Part shown: positions 1 to 9,408 of the stretch, in pieces | Layout: the number at the start of each line of letters is the position of its first letter | Position numbering within the stretch: position 1 is the first letter of the stretch | Assembly: GCF_004912145.1 (NCBI RefSeq) | Contig: NZ_STGT01000001.1 | Coordinates: forward strand, 62,001 to 126,000 | Direction of reading: 5' to 3' | Source: Peteryoungia rhizophila | GTDB taxonomy: Bacteria > Pseudomonadota > Alphaproteobacteria > Rhizobiales > Rhizobiaceae | Length of the DNA: 64,000 nt | Program-made: the position numbers and the translations under genes | Notes under the pieces: model-generated | Told to the model about the DNA's origin: nothing | The model's database searches: none | The model's input: only the letters and a program-made list of their open reading frames with translations

Positions 1-179
1 AATTCGATTGCTCCGCAACAGCCGGACCACAGGCGGCCGTGGCCAAGGCCACAGACGATTGCCGGGCTTGCGAAATCCTGGCCGGCGCACTGGCGCAAAC
101 GGGCAAACCTCTTTATCGGAAACGCCATAGGTTTGGCGGCGCTTCGGCTCCGACCATTTGAACTATAGGGATAAGCGAC

Positions 180-1577
180 GTGGAATATGTTTCGACCCGC
201 GGCGAGGCCCCGAGCCTCGGCTTTTGTGACGCACTTCTGGCAGGCCTTGCCCGCGACGGTGGACTTTACGTTCCGCGCGAGTGGCCACAGATGTCGAAAA
301 AGGCGATCCGTGGCCTGCGTGGCAAGTCCTATGAGGACGTCGCCTTCGAGGTGCTGCTGCCCTTCACCAATGGCGAGATCGAGCCCCAGACCTTCCGGGC
401 GATGATCGACGAGGCCTATGCGACCTTCAAGCATCCGGCCGTCGCACCGCTCGTGCAGACCGGGCCGAATTCCTTCGTGCTCGAACTTTTCCACGGCACG
501 ACGCTCGCCTTCAAGGACGTGGCGATGCAGCTGATCGCCCGGCTGATGGACCATGTTCTGGAACAGCGCGGCGAACGGGCGACCATCGTCGGCGCCACCT
601 CGGGCGACACTGGAGGTGCTGCGATCGATGCCTTTGCCGGCCGCGCGCGGACCGACATCTTCATCCTCTTCCCGCATGGCAAGGTCTCGCCGGTGCAGCA
701 GCGCCAGATGACCTCGTCGACGGACGAAAACGTGCATGCCATCGCGCTCGAAGGCAATTTCGACGACTGCCAGAACCTGGTGAAGGCGATGTTCAACGAC
801 GGCGCCTTCCGTGACCGGGTCAGGCTTTCGGGCGTGAATTCGATCAACTGGGCCCGCATCATGGCGCAAGTGGTCTACTACTTCACATCCGCCGTTGCTC
901 TCGGCGCTCCCGATCGCAAGGTGTCCTTCACGGTGCCAACCGGCAATTTCGGCGACATCTTTGCCGGTTACGTCGCCAAGAAGATGGGCCTGCCGATCGA
1001 CAAGCTGGTCATCGCCACAAACGACAACGACATTCTGGCGCGCACGATGAAGACCGGGCGCTACGAAATGAAGGGCGTTTCGGCAACCACTTCGCCGTCG
1101 ATGGATATCCAAATTTCCTCCAACTTCGAACGCTTGCTGTTCGAAGCCTATGGCCGCGACGCATCCGCCATCCGCTCGTCGATGGAGGGGCTCAAGCAGT
1201 CCGGTGCCTTCGAGATCAAGCCCGAGGCCCTGAAGTTCATCCGCAAGGATTTTCGCGCCGGACGCGCGACGCAGAAGGAAGTGGCAAAGACGATCCGCGC
1301 CGTTCTCGACGAGACTGGCTATCTTCTCGACCCGCATACGGCCGTCGGCGTGCATGTCGCCAAGAAATTCGAGAAGCCGCAAAGCCCCATGGTGGTGCTT
1401 GCCACCGCGCATCCCGCCAAGTTCCCCGCGGCAGTAAAATCGGCCTCCGGTATTGACCCCGCGCTTCCGGCGTGGCTTGCTGATCTGATGGACAGGGAGG
1501 AGCGCTTCGAAGTCCTGCCCGCGGAACTGAAAGCCATCGAAAGCTTTGTCAGTGAACATGCGAGGGCAGTCAGATAG
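180..1577 (+). CDS. thrC: Threonine synthase
   Basis: Converts O-phosphohomoserine to threonine with pyridoxal phosphate, the last step of threonine synthesis, in the cytosol. The 465-residue length fits the long-form enzyme. The N-terminal stretch STRGEAPSLGF is typical, the PLP lysine is K112 in HGTTLAFKDVAMQ, and the phosphate-binding loop is GNFGDIFAG. The start is a GTG preceded by AGGGATAAG, and the encoded N-terminus MEYVSTRG matches the known rhizobial form as I remember it. It is followed 20 bases later by the M16 peptidase gene, so the two are probably co-transcribed. The preceding 179 bases hold no gene that I can see. Homoserine kinase (thrB) lies 10 kb away on the other strand. 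Confidence 0.96.
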   Translation: MEYVSTRGEAPSLGFCDALLAGLARDGGLYVPREWPQMSKKAIRGLRGKSYEDVAFEVLLPFTNGEIEPQTFRAMIDEAYATFKHPAVAPLVQTGPNSFVLELFHGTTLAFKDVAMQLIARLMDHVLEQRGERATIVGATSGDTGGAAIDAFAGRARTDIFILFPHGKVSPVQQRQMTSSTDENVHAIALEGNFDDCQNLVKAMFNDGAFRDRVRLSGVNSINWARIMAQVVYYFTSAVALGAPDRKVSFTVPTGNFGDIFAGYVAKKMGLPIDKLVIATNDNDILARTMKTGRYEMKGVSATTSPSMDIQISSNFERLLFEAYGRDASAIRSSMEGLKQSGAFEIKPEALKFIRKDFRAGRATQKEVAKTIRAVLDETGYLLDPHTAVGVHVAKKFEKPQSPMVVLATAHPAKFPAAVKSASGIDPALPAWLADLMDREERFEVLPAELKAIESFVSEHARAVR

Positions 1578-1597
1578 GAAGCGCGGAAAGACGAACC

Positions 1598-2896
1598 ATG
1601 AATGTTGAGTGCACCCGGCTTCCTTCGGGTTTGACTGTAGTAACCGAGAATATGCCGCATCTTGAAAGCGTGGCACTCGGCACCTGGATCAAGTCCGGCT
1701 CGCGTAACGAGACCGAAGCAGAGCATGGCATTGCGCATCTGCTCGAGCATATGGCGTTCAAGGGCACGAACAAACGTAGCGCCCGCCAGATTGCCGAGGA
1801 AATCGAGAATGTCGGCGGCGAAGTGAACGCCGCGACGTCGACCGAGACCACCTCCTATTACGCCCGCGTGTTAAAGGACAATGTCCCGCTCGCGGTCGAT
1901 ATTCTCGCCGACATCCTGACCGACAGCGTCTTCGACGAAGAGGAACTGGAGCGCGAGAAACACGTGATCCTGCAGGAAATCGGGGCTGCCGACGACACGC
2001 CGGACGATGTGGTCTTCGACCGCTTTTCCGAACAGGCCTATCGCGGCCAGACCATCGGGCGCAGCATTCTCGGCACTCCGGAGACGGTCAAGTCGTTCTC
2101 GAGCGACCAGATCCGCGCCTATCTCTCGCGCAATTACACGACCGACCGCATGTTCGTCGTGGCTGCCGGCCGGGTCGATCACGATGCCTTCGTCAAGCAG
2201 GTGGAGCAGCGCTTCGCCTCCCTGCCGACAAAGCCGTCTGCGACCCCGGTCATGGATGTCGCTCACTATACAGGCGGCGAAGCGCGCGAGGAGCGCGACC
2301 TGATGGACACACAGGTCCTGCTCGGCTTCGAGGGCAAGGCCTATCACATGCGGGACTTCTACTGCTCGCAGATCCTTGCCAATATCCTGGGCGGCGGCAT
2401 GTCGTCGCGGCTCTTCCAGGAAGTGCGCGAGATCCGCGGTCTCTGCTACTCGGTCTATGCCTTCCACTGGGGCTTTTCCGACACCGGCATCTTCGGCATC
2501 CATGCCGCGACAGGCGGCGAAAACCTGCCGGAACTGGTGCCCGTCATCATCGACGAATTGCGCAAGGTCTCCGACCATATCGACCAGCAGGAGATCGAGC
2601 GGTCACGGGCGCAGATCCGCGCGCAGTTGCTGATGGGCCAGGAAAGCCCTGCTGCACGCGCCGGCCAGATCGCCCGCCAGATGATGCTCTATGGTCGGAC
2701 TATTCCGAACCAGGAAATGATGGAACGGCTTGCCGGCATCACCACCGAACGCCTGACCGATCTCGCCGGACGCCTGTTCTTCGACACCACGCCGACGCTT
2801 TCCGCGATCGGCCCCGTCGATCACCTCGTTCCGCTCGACGACATCAGGGGCGCTCTCAACACGCAGCCAGCAGGCGTCCGCAAGGCCGTAGGCTGA
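1598..2896 (+). CDS. M16 family zinc peptidase (mitochondrial processing peptidase-like)
   Basis: A soluble processing-type metallopeptidase related to the beta subunit of the mitochondrial processing peptidase. The inverted zinc motif HxxEH is complete (HLLEH, residues 47-51). The distal zinc glutamate is E127 in LQEIG, the usual spacing of about 76 residues. The 432-residue length is right for a single-chain bacterial M16B protein with one catalytic and one inactive half (C-terminal half around GGGMSSRLFQEVRE). It lies 20 bases after thrC, a pairing common in rhizobia. The physiological substrate is unknown. It is often labelled mpp or PqqL-like, but no PQQ genes are present here. Confidence 0.93.
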   Translation: MNVECTRLPSGLTVVTENMPHLESVALGTWIKSGSRNETEAEHGIAHLLEHMAFKGTNKRSARQIAEEIENVGGEVNAATSTETTSYYARVLKDNVPLAVDILADILTDSVFDEEELEREKHVILQEIGAADDTPDDVVFDRFSEQAYRGQTIGRSILGTPETVKSFSSDQIRAYLSRNYTTDRMFVVAAGRVDHDAFVKQVEQRFASLPTKPSATPVMDVAHYTGGEAREERDLMDTQVLLGFEGKAYHMRDFYCSQILANILGGGMSSRLFQEVREIRGLCYSVYAFHWGFSDTGIFGIHAATGGENLPELVPVIIDELRKVSDHIDQQEIERSRAQIRAQLLMGQESPAARAGQIARQMMLYGRTIPNQEMMERLAGITTERLTDLAGRLFFDTTPTLSAIGPVDHLVPLDDIRGALNTQPAGVRKAVG

Positions 2897-2918
2897 CTGT
2901 CGCGGACGCTGAACTCGA

Positions 2919-2938
2919 CCGGCGGAGACCTCCGCCGG
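2919..2938 (+). other. Intergenic hairpin between peptidase and GNAT genes
   Basis: A perfect 8-bp stem (CCGGCGGA / TCCGCCGG) with a GACC loop lies just after the M16 peptidase stop codon. There is no proper T-run (ATTTCGCTC follows), so it is more likely an mRNA-stabilising or attenuating hairpin than a strong terminator. Confidence 0.45.
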
Positions 2939-2958
2939 ATTTCGCTCGGGGATTGACG

Positions 2959-3570
2959 ATGACGCGCTCGGTCTTTCGGTTTCTGTCCCGGCAGTCGGAC
3001 ATGCCGGAGCTCCACGGCGAACGGCATATGCTTCGTCTGCCGCGGTTCCGCGATTTCGAGCCATGGCACCAGTTGCGGCGGGAAAGCCGCGCCTTCCTGC
3101 AGCCCTGGGAACCCACCTGGCGCGCCGATGAACTGACCGAGCGGGCCTTCCGACAGCGCGTGCTGCGTAATGAACAGGAATTTCACTCAGGCCTGGCCGT
3201 GCCCTTCTTCCTGTTCGACCGGGAGGAAAACACCTTGCTGGGCGGGCTCACCGTCGGTCTCATCCGCCGGGGTGCCGCACAAAGCTGCATGATCGGCTAC
3301 TGGATGGGCGAGCGCCATTCGCGGCAAGGCCACATGTTTGCCGCACTTCAGCTGGCTATTCCCTACATCTTCGGGCCGCTCGAGTTGCACCGTATCGAGG
3401 CAGCCTGTATTCCGGACAACGTCAACAGCCTGAGGCTACTCGAAAAAACGGGATTTGAGCGGGAAGGTCTTTTGCGCGACTATCTGAAAATCAACGGGGA
3501 ATGGCGCGATCATCTGCTGTTCTCCCGGATCGGCGCCCCCAAGGCGCGGAACGGCAAGACGTCCTCATGA
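2959..3570 (+). CDS. GNAT N-acetyltransferase, RimJ/RimL type
   Basis: A GCN5-related acetyltransferase of about 203 residues resembling the ribosomal-protein alanine acetyltransferase RimJ. Visible family features are the acceptor region IGYWMGERHSRQGHMF, where the acetyl-CoA loop RQGHM is seen, and the C-terminal motif of this subfamily (DNVNSLRLLEKTGFEREG). The ATG at 2959 is chosen because CGGGGA sits a good distance upstream; an in-frame TTG six bases earlier is the alternative. Its stop overlaps the start of the following GGDEF/EAL gene (ATGA), so the two are translationally coupled. The true substrate may be a ribosomal protein or another amine and cannot be told from sequence. Confidence 0.85.
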   Translation: MTRSVFRFLSRQSDMPELHGERHMLRLPRFRDFEPWHQLRRESRAFLQPWEPTWRADELTERAFRQRVLRNEQEFHSGLAVPFFLFDREENTLLGGLTVGLIRRGAAQSCMIGYWMGERHSRQGHMFAALQLAIPYIFGPLELHRIEAACIPDNVNSLRLLEKTGFEREGLLRDYLKINGEWRDHLLFSRIGAPKARNGKTSS

Positions 3571-6479
3571 GCAAAACCGAACCCCTTTCGCGCGCCTCGC
3601 TTCGCCTGGCTGCCCTGTGCCTGGCTGCGCTTGCCGCACTGTTCGTCACACTTGGCGCCACCGCGGCGCTTGCGGTTGAACCGGTCAAGATCGCACGGGA
3701 CGACAATGCGCTGGATCTGACCGCCACCACCGAGATCTATACGAACCAGGGGGAGGCCTTCCAGGTTTCGACCGCCGCTGGTGGCGACGGCATTCGCCGG
3801 CGTATCGAAGTGCGGTCGAGCGCACCTGAACACCAGGGCGACTGGGCAGTCTTCGCGCTCGCCAATGTTTCCGAGGAACAGCTGGAGCGCGTGATCGTTG
3901 CGCCGCATTTCCGTCTTTCCGGCTCCAGGATGTTCTGGCCGGACCTCGGCTCGCAGCGGATCATGGCGATCACACCATCGGAAGGCTTTGCGCTCGACCG
4001 CGTGCCGGGGCCGGATGCCGACGTCTTCCGCATCACGCTCAATCCCGGCACCGTGATCACCTTCGTCGCCGAACTCGCGACGCCCGAACTGCCGCAGATC
4101 TATCTGTGGGAGCCCGACGCCTACAAGGACACGGTCAACGCATTCACCCTTTATCGCGGCATCGTGCTCGGCATTGCGGGCCTGCTTGCGGTCTTCCTCA
4201 CCATTCTCTTCGTCGTCAAGGGCACGTCGATGCTGCCGGCGGCCGCGGCGCTCGCCTGGGCGGTGCTCGCCTATATCTGCGTCGACTTCGGCTTCCTGGA
4301 AAAACTGATCACCCTCACCTCCTCCGATATCAGAATATGGCGAGCGGGCGCCGAGGTGGCTCTCGCCTCCTCGCTGGTCATTTTTCTCTTTACCTATCTC
4401 AACCTCAATCGCTGGCACGTGCATCTGGGCTACGCCACATTCGCCTGGATGCTGGGTCTCACCGTGCTCTTCGGCGTGGCGATCTTCGACCCCTCGATCG
4501 CGGCCGGCATTGCCCGGGTTTCCTTTGCGCTGACAGGCGTTGTCGGCATCGGCCTGATAATCTATCTCGGCTTCAATCGCTATGACCGCGCGGTGCTCCT
4601 GGTGCCGACCTGGGTGCTGATCCTCGTCTGGCTGTTCGCCGGCTGGATGACCGTGACCGGCCAGCTCGACAACGACATCATCCAGCCCGCACTCGGTGGC
4701 GGCCTCGTGCTGATCGTGCTTCTGATCGGCTTTACGGTCATGCAGCATGCCTTTGCCGGCGGCGCTTATCAGCAGGGCCTGTTCTCCGACCTGGAGCGCC
4801 AGTCGCTGGCGCTGACCGGTTCCGGCGACACCGTCTGGGACTGGGACGTGGCGCGCGACCGCGTGGTGACGAGCCCTGATGTCTCGATACGTCTCGGCCT
4901 GTCGCCGGGCACCATGCACGGCCCTGCCCGCAACTGGCTGCCGCGCCTGCATCCCGACGATCGCGACCGTTTCCGCGCCACGCTCGACGTGCTCTTAGAA
5001 CATCGCAAGGGACGGCTCAGCCACGAATTCCGCATCCGCGCAGAAGATGGCCACTTCCACTGGCTGAAGATCCGCGCCCGTCCCGTGCTGGGTTCCAACG
5101 GCGAGGTCATCCGCTGTGTCGGCACGATCATCGACGTGACCGAGCAGAAGAACTCGATCGACCGGCTGCTCGTCGATGCCATGCATGACAATCTGACGGG
5201 ACTTCCGAACCGCGAGGTCTTCCTCGACCGGCTGCAGGCAATCCTGTCGCTCGCCTCGACAACCGACAATGTACGGCCGACCGTGCTTGCCATCGATATA
5301 GACCGCTACAAGCAGGTCAACGACGCGCTCGGCATTGCCGCCGGCGACAACATCCTGATCGCGATCACGCGGCGCCTGCGCCGTCTCTTGAAGCCGCAGG
5401 ATACGCTGGCACGGCTTTCGGGCGACGAATTCGGTCTGATCCTGGTGTCCGAACGCGACCCCGGCAAGATCGCCGACTTCGCGGACGCGGTTTCCAAGGC
5501 GATCATGGTGCCGCTCAATTTCGCCAACCGGGAAATCAACCTGACGGCCTCGATCGGCCTCGTCTCCTGGGTAGACCAGCAGGAAAGCTCGGCGAGCTTG
5601 CTCGCCGATGCCGAGCTTGCCATGTTCCGGGCGAAACGCGCCGGCGGCAATCGCGTGGAGCCCTTCCGCCCGGCCTTCCGCACTGTGAGCACCGACCGCC
5701 TCCAGCTGGAAACGGATCTGCGCCGCGCCATCGAGCGCAAGGAGCTGTCGATGGCCTACCAGCCGATCGTCAAGCTCGCCAATGGGGAAATCGCCGGCTT
5801 CGAGGCGCTGATGCGCTGGGACCACCCCAAGCGCGGCACGATTTCGCCGACCGAATTCATTCCGATCGCGGAAATGTCCGACCTCATCGAGCCACTCGGC
5901 ATGTTCTCGCTGGAACGGGCAGCCACCGACCTGATGGACTGGGAGCGCCACACTGGCGAACTGCCGATCTTCGTCTCGGTCAACCTCTCTTCCGCCCAGC
6001 TGATCTCCAGCGAAATCTATAACGACGTGCGCGCTCTTCTCGTGAAAACCCAGTGCGACCCGAAGCGGATCAAGCTGGAGCTGACCGAATCCGTCGTCAT
6101 GGAGAACCCGGAACAGGCGCGCCTGATGCTGGAGAAGCTGAAGGATACGGGCATCAGCCTGGCGCTCGACGATTTCGGCACCGGCTATTCGTCGCTCGCC
6201 TATCTCACCCGCTTCCCCTTCGACACGATCAAGCTCGACAAGGCGCTCGTCTGCGACCAGTCCGACAAGAAGTCGGTCCTCTTGCGCTCCGTCGTCTCGA
6301 TGGCGCGCGGGCTCGACATGCAGGTGGTGGCCGAGGGCATCCAGACCGACCAGGATGCCGCCGACCTCGCAATGATGGGCTGCGACTTTGGCCAGAGCTA
6401 TCTCTTCGGCCCGCCGCTTGGATCGGAATCGGTGCTGCGGTTGCTCAAGGAGCGGTTTCCGCTGATGAAGCGGGCGTGA
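3567..6479 (+). CDS. Membrane-bound 7TMR-PAS-GGDEF-EAL cyclic-di-GMP protein
   Basis: A 970-residue signalling protein. A signal peptide (residues 1-36, ending ALA) is followed by a periplasmic domain of about 150 residues and a seven-helix membrane block (about 195-395), resembling the 7TM-DISM sensor layout. Then come a PAS domain with its PAC part (about 410-530), GGDEF (about 530-700) and EAL (about 710-965). The cyclase signature is SGDEF (near residue 617) instead of GGDEF. The phosphodiesterase signature EALMRW is intact, as are downstream metal-site motifs such as DDFGTGYSSL. It probably links an extracytoplasmic signal to c-di-GMP turnover at the inner membrane. The ATG at 3567 overlaps the previous stop. 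Net activity (synthesis or breakdown) cannot be read from sequence. Confidence 0.9.
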   Translation: MSKTEPLSRASLRLAALCLAALAALFVTLGATAALAVEPVKIARDDNALDLTATTEIYTNQGEAFQVSTAAGGDGIRRRIEVRSSAPEHQGDWAVFALANVSEEQLERVIVAPHFRLSGSRMFWPDLGSQRIMAITPSEGFALDRVPGPDADVFRITLNPGTVITFVAELATPELPQIYLWEPDAYKDTVNAFTLYRGIVLGIAGLLAVFLTILFVVKGTSMLPAAAALAWAVLAYICVDFGFLEKLITLTSSDIRIWRAGAEVALASSLVIFLFTYLNLNRWHVHLGYATFAWMLGLTVLFGVAIFDPSIAAGIARVSFALTGVVGIGLIIYLGFNRYDRAVLLVPTWVLILVWLFAGWMTVTGQLDNDIIQPALGGGLVLIVLLIGFTVMQHAFAGGAYQQGLFSDLERQSLALTGSGDTVWDWDVARDRVVTSPDVSIRLGLSPGTMHGPARNWLPRLHPDDRDRFRATLDVLLEHRKGRLSHEFRIRAEDGHFHWLKIRARPVLGSNGEVIRCVGTIIDVTEQKNSIDRLLVDAMHDNLTGLPNREVFLDRLQAILSLASTTDNVRPTVLAIDIDRYKQVNDALGIAAGDNILIAITRRLRRLLKPQDTLARLSGDEFGLILVSERDPGKIADFADAVSKAIMVPLNFANREINLTASIGLVSWVDQQESSASLLADAELAMFRAKRAGGNRVEPFRPAFRTVSTDRLQLETDLRRAIERKELSMAYQPIVKLANGEIAGFEALMRWDHPKRGTISPTEFIPIAEMSDLIEPLGMFSLERAATDLMDWERHTGELPIFVSVNLSSAQLISSEIYNDVRALLVKTQCDPKRIKLELTESVVMENPEQARLMLEKLKDTGISLALDDFGTGYSSLAYLTRFPFDTIKLDKALVCDQSDKKSVLLRSVVSMARGLDMQVVAEGIQTDQDAADLAMMGCDFGQSYLFGPPLGSESVLRLLKERFPLMKRA

Positions 6480-6491
6480 GGCTGCAAAGGC

Positions 6492-7127
6492 TTACGTGCG
6501 CTGGAGAGCGACGTGAAGGCCAAGCCCGACGAGGATTGCGCCCCCTGCCCTTTGCAGATTGCGTTGCAGGGATGAGACCCGCGCCAAACGTTTGGTGACC
6601 ATGCTCGCCGCCATCACGCAGGCGATGTCGGCGACCGTGAACATCGCGTTGACCGTCGTGCCCAGGATGACGAATTGCAGCCAGACGGGAAAGGCTGCGG
6701 CCTGATCGATGAACTGCGGCAGGAAGGCGAGGAAGAAGATCGCCGTCTTCGGATTGAGCACTTCGACCAGCATGCTCTCCACGAAGGCCCGCCGTCCGGT
6801 TTTCGGTGCAAGCGTCATCTCTTCACCGCCCCCCTGCGATCGAGCGGCACGGAACATGCGTATACCGAGATAGATGAGATAGGCAGCGCCGGCGAGCTTG
6901 ACCGCCAGATAGAGCGTGGGCACCAGATGGAAGAGAACCGACAGACCCACTGCCGCGGCCGCCACATGCACATAGCAGCCAAGGTGGATGCCAAGCGTCG
7001 CCATCATCCCTGCCCGCCGATCCGCGGCCAGGGTGCGGGCTGCGACGTAGAGCATGGCGGGACCGGGAATGAAGGCAAAGACGGCCGTGGTGACGAAGAA
7101 GGCGAAGAGGATCTCGACGGCAGGCAT
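6492..7127 (-). CDS. LysE/RhtB family amino-acid exporter
   Basis: A 211-residue inner-membrane protein of the LysE superfamily, exporting amino acids or their analogues. The N-terminus has the family signature in the first helix pair (FAFIPGPAMLYVAARTL), and six hydrophobic segments can be seen. The central helix carries AYLIYLGIRMFR and the second half begins MLVEVLNPKTAIFFLAFLPQF. The start codon has GAGG about nine bases upstream. It converges with the GGDEF/EAL gene (12 bases between stops) and is divergent from the broken AraC gene, a common layout for an exporter and its regulator. The substrate is not predictable. Confidence 0.9.
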   Translation of the reverse strand: MPAVEILFAFFVTTAVFAFIPGPAMLYVAARTLAADRRAGMMATLGIHLGCYVHVAAAAVGLSVLFHLVPTLYLAVKLAGAAYLIYLGIRMFRAARSQGGGEEMTLAPKTGRRAFVESMLVEVLNPKTAIFFLAFLPQFIDQAAAFPVWLQFVILGTTVNAMFTVADIACVMAASMVTKRLARVSSLQRNLQRAGGAILVGLGLHVALQRT

Positions 7128-7307
7128 GGGATGGGCCTCACTTTGATCTGAGCATGATGGCCAGACGCATGCGACATTGACCTCTCAGGTGGAAAGATGC
7201 AAGCCTTGCAACCGGTGCCAACGACAGCGCATGGGCCAGTTCCGCAGGATTTGCCGGTCCAGATCGTGCAAGACTTCCGACGAATTCAAGCACGACAGAG
7301 GGTTCTC

Positions 7308-8160
7308 ATGCATCACCAGAAAGCCTATCACGACCGTCTCGATCGGGTCCTCGACTACATTTACGCCCATCTGGGCGAGGATCTCTCCTTCGACAGTCTA
7401 GCGGAAGTCGCCTGCCTATCGTCCTATCATTGGAGCCGGATCTATTCGGCCATGCGCGGAGAGACAGTTGTCGCAACGATCCGGCGGCTGAGGCTCCAGC
7501 GTGCGGCGGATCAACTCGCGAATTCCGATGCGGATATCCAGGCCATCACCCGGCGTGCCAGTTACAGTTCCAGTGACAGTTTCGGTCGGGCATTCAAGGA
7601 GACCTTCGGGACGAGCCCGGCTGCTTACCGCGAGATGCGGCTCGCATGCCGCGTTCAAGGCCGCAAGCATGGCCAGCGACGGCAGTCGCTTTCCCGTGAC
7701 GGTGGAAACCTTGCCGGAGCGGCGTTGCGCCGGGATCGATCACACAGGGTCTTACATGAAGATCGACCATGCCATGGGCAAGCTGTTTGCTGAACTTGTC
7801 CAGCGCCGCCTCCTACCGGCGGAACCTGCCATGATCGGCGTGTTTTTCGACGATCCCGATCTCGGACCCGAACATGCCTTGCGTTCGCGGGCCTGTTTGC
7901 CGATACACGTTTCGGTTGCCATCGATACGCCGCTGGTGGAAACGGTTCTGCGCGGCGGGTGCTAGGCGAAGCTCAGCTACAAGGGCCCCTATGCCGACAT
8001 GCGGAGTGCCTATCGTTGGCTGCTCGGCGTTTGGTTGCCCGCCTCGGGTTACGAGCCCGATGATGCGCCTATATTCGAAGCTTATCTCAACGACCCGCGT
8101 CACGTGCCACAAGCGGAACTGCGCACCGATATTCATCTGCCTCTGAAAGCCGTAGCATGA
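7308..8160 (+). pseudogene. Broken AraC-family regulator with GyrI-like effector domain
   Basis: The 5' part from ATG 7308 (AGAGGG upstream) encodes a good AraC DNA-binding domain, starting MHHQKAYHDRLDRVLDYIY and including a second helix-turn-helix ending in TFGTSPAAYREM. Around 7635-7680 the reading frame changes by one base: the GyrI-like (SOUL/Rob-type) domain continues in another frame as SRFPVTVETLPERRC and GSYMKIDHAMG. That frame then meets an in-frame TAG at 7963, where homologues carry an aromatic residue (GGC*AKLSYKGPYADM), and resumes to the true family end LRTDIHLPLKAVA at 8160. Two independent lesions make a functional full-length protein unlikely. A truncated HTH-only product remains possible. 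Confidence 0.82.
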
Positions 8161-8612
8161 CTGTGCCGCCTGTGCCGGACGAAATTTGCCGCGCACTCTC
8201 TCGTCACCCGGAAATTGTGCGGGAGCGTCTCCTCGAGATCCGCCAATTGATCTTCACGGTCGCGGCAGAGATCGGAGATGTCGGCCCTCTGACGGAAACG
8301 CTCAAATGGGGCGAGCCCGCTTACCTGACCGAGGTCAGCCGAAGCGGAACCACCATTCGGCTGGGCGCCACCAGAGAGGCGCCCCATGACAGCGCGCTGC
8401 TGTTCAGCTGCAAGACAAGCCTCATCGCCATGTTCCGCACCGCATTTCCGGACGAGTTCACGTTCGATGGAAACCGTGCGCTCATAATCCCTGCCAACCG
8501 CGCGATGCCTTACACGCCGTTGCTCTTCTGCCTGAATACAGCTCTGACCTATCATCGGCGGAAGGGAACGGGCTCTCGCAGCCAACGGTCGAACAAAATC
8601 GAGGAAGCCTAG
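8157..8612 (+). CDS. DUF1801 (YdhG-like) domain protein
   Basis: A 151-residue protein with the DUF1801 fold, recognisable from PLTETLKWGEPAYLTE and the late FTFDGNRALIIP region. The family is small, cytosolic and without a settled biochemical role, though it is often next to AraC/GyrI or iron-related genes. Its ATG overlaps the ancestral stop of the broken AraC gene (ATGA), so the pair was an operon before the regulator decayed. It converges with yqgE, leaving three bases between stops. The C-terminal tail is basic and lysine/serine rich. No specific function is assigned. Confidence 0.8.
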   Translation: MTVPPVPDEICRALSRHPEIVRERLLEIRQLIFTVAAEIGDVGPLTETLKWGEPAYLTEVSRSGTTIRLGATREAPHDSALLFSCKTSLIAMFRTAFPDEFTFDGNRALIIPANRAMPYTPLLFCLNTALTYHRRKGTGSRSQRSNKIEEA

Positions 8613-8615
8613 TTC

Positions 8616-9221
8616 TCAAGCGTGCCCAGCATCCATCGACAGCATCGCGGGATTGATGCCCATCAGGGCCAACGCGCGATCATATTTGTTGTCAAGGCAG
8701 CGGTCGAAGATCAGGCTTTCGGTGGGGGCGCAATGCAGCCAGCCATTCTGGGCGATTTCTTCTTCCAGCTGGCCAGGCCCCCAGCCGGCATAACCGAGCA
8801 GCATGGTGGCGTGGCGGGGGCCGCGGCCGTCGGAGATGGCGCGGACGATGTCGAGGGTCGCGGTGAGCGAGATGTCGTCACTGACGGGGATGGAACTGTC
8901 GGAGAGGTAATCGTCGGAATGCAGCACGAAGCCGCGGTTCTGCTCCACCGGGCCGCCGCACTGGATGGGGAAATGGCGGGCGTGGTCGGGCAGCATGATG
9001 GCGTCGTTGCGGTCGATCAGTTCCAGATGCAGCAAAAGGTCGGCAAAGGTCACCGACTGCGAGCGGTTGATGATGAAGCCCATGGCGCCGGCATCGGAAT
9101 GGGCGCAGATATAGACGACCGCGCGGGCAAAATTGCCGTCTGCCATGCCGGGCATGGCGATCAGCAGGTTACCATCCAGGAAACCGCGTTCTCTCAGACT
9201 GGTTTTCGACGACAATGCCAT
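8616..9221 (-). CDS. yqgE: YqgE/AlgH family protein (UPF0301)
   Basis: A 201-residue cytosolic protein of the YqgE/AlgH family. Conserved stretches seen are [20 protein letters not shown] near the N-terminus, [24 protein letters not shown] and [14 protein letters not shown]. The role is uncertain; AlgH was first described as affecting alginate in Pseudomonas. The start chosen is the ATG at 9221, which follows a strong AAGGAGG; an upstream ATG at 9251 would add ten residues without a ribosome site. It is divergent from the DsbD-like gene, with about 190 bases between. Confidence 0.93.
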   Translation of the reverse strand: MALSSKTSLRERGFLDGNLLIAMPGMADGNFARAVVYICAHSDAGAMGFIINRSQSVTFADLLLHLELIDRNDAIMLPDHARHFPIQCGGPVEQNRGFVLHSDDYLSDSSIPVSDDISLTATLDIVRAISDGRGPRHATMLLGYAGWGPGQLEEEIAQNGWLHCAPTESLIFDRCLDNKYDRALALMGINPAMLSMDAGHA

Positions 9222-9408
9222 GCCCGCCTCCTTGGTTTGCCACTTGGGCAATCGGCTTCATGCGTGGTTCAGATGTGGTCTCTCATTCAAGATGGGGCAG
9301 AAGCGGATTGCGATCAACCCAAAATGATGACCATGAAGCAAGCGTGACTGGCCAAGGCTGCTGCGATCTTCTAGAGCCGGATGCATGATCTCCAGGACAG
9401 ATACAGAC

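Noticed and set aside
1-179. Possible 3' end of an upstream gene before thrC
   Set aside because: No frame gives a recognisable C-terminus.
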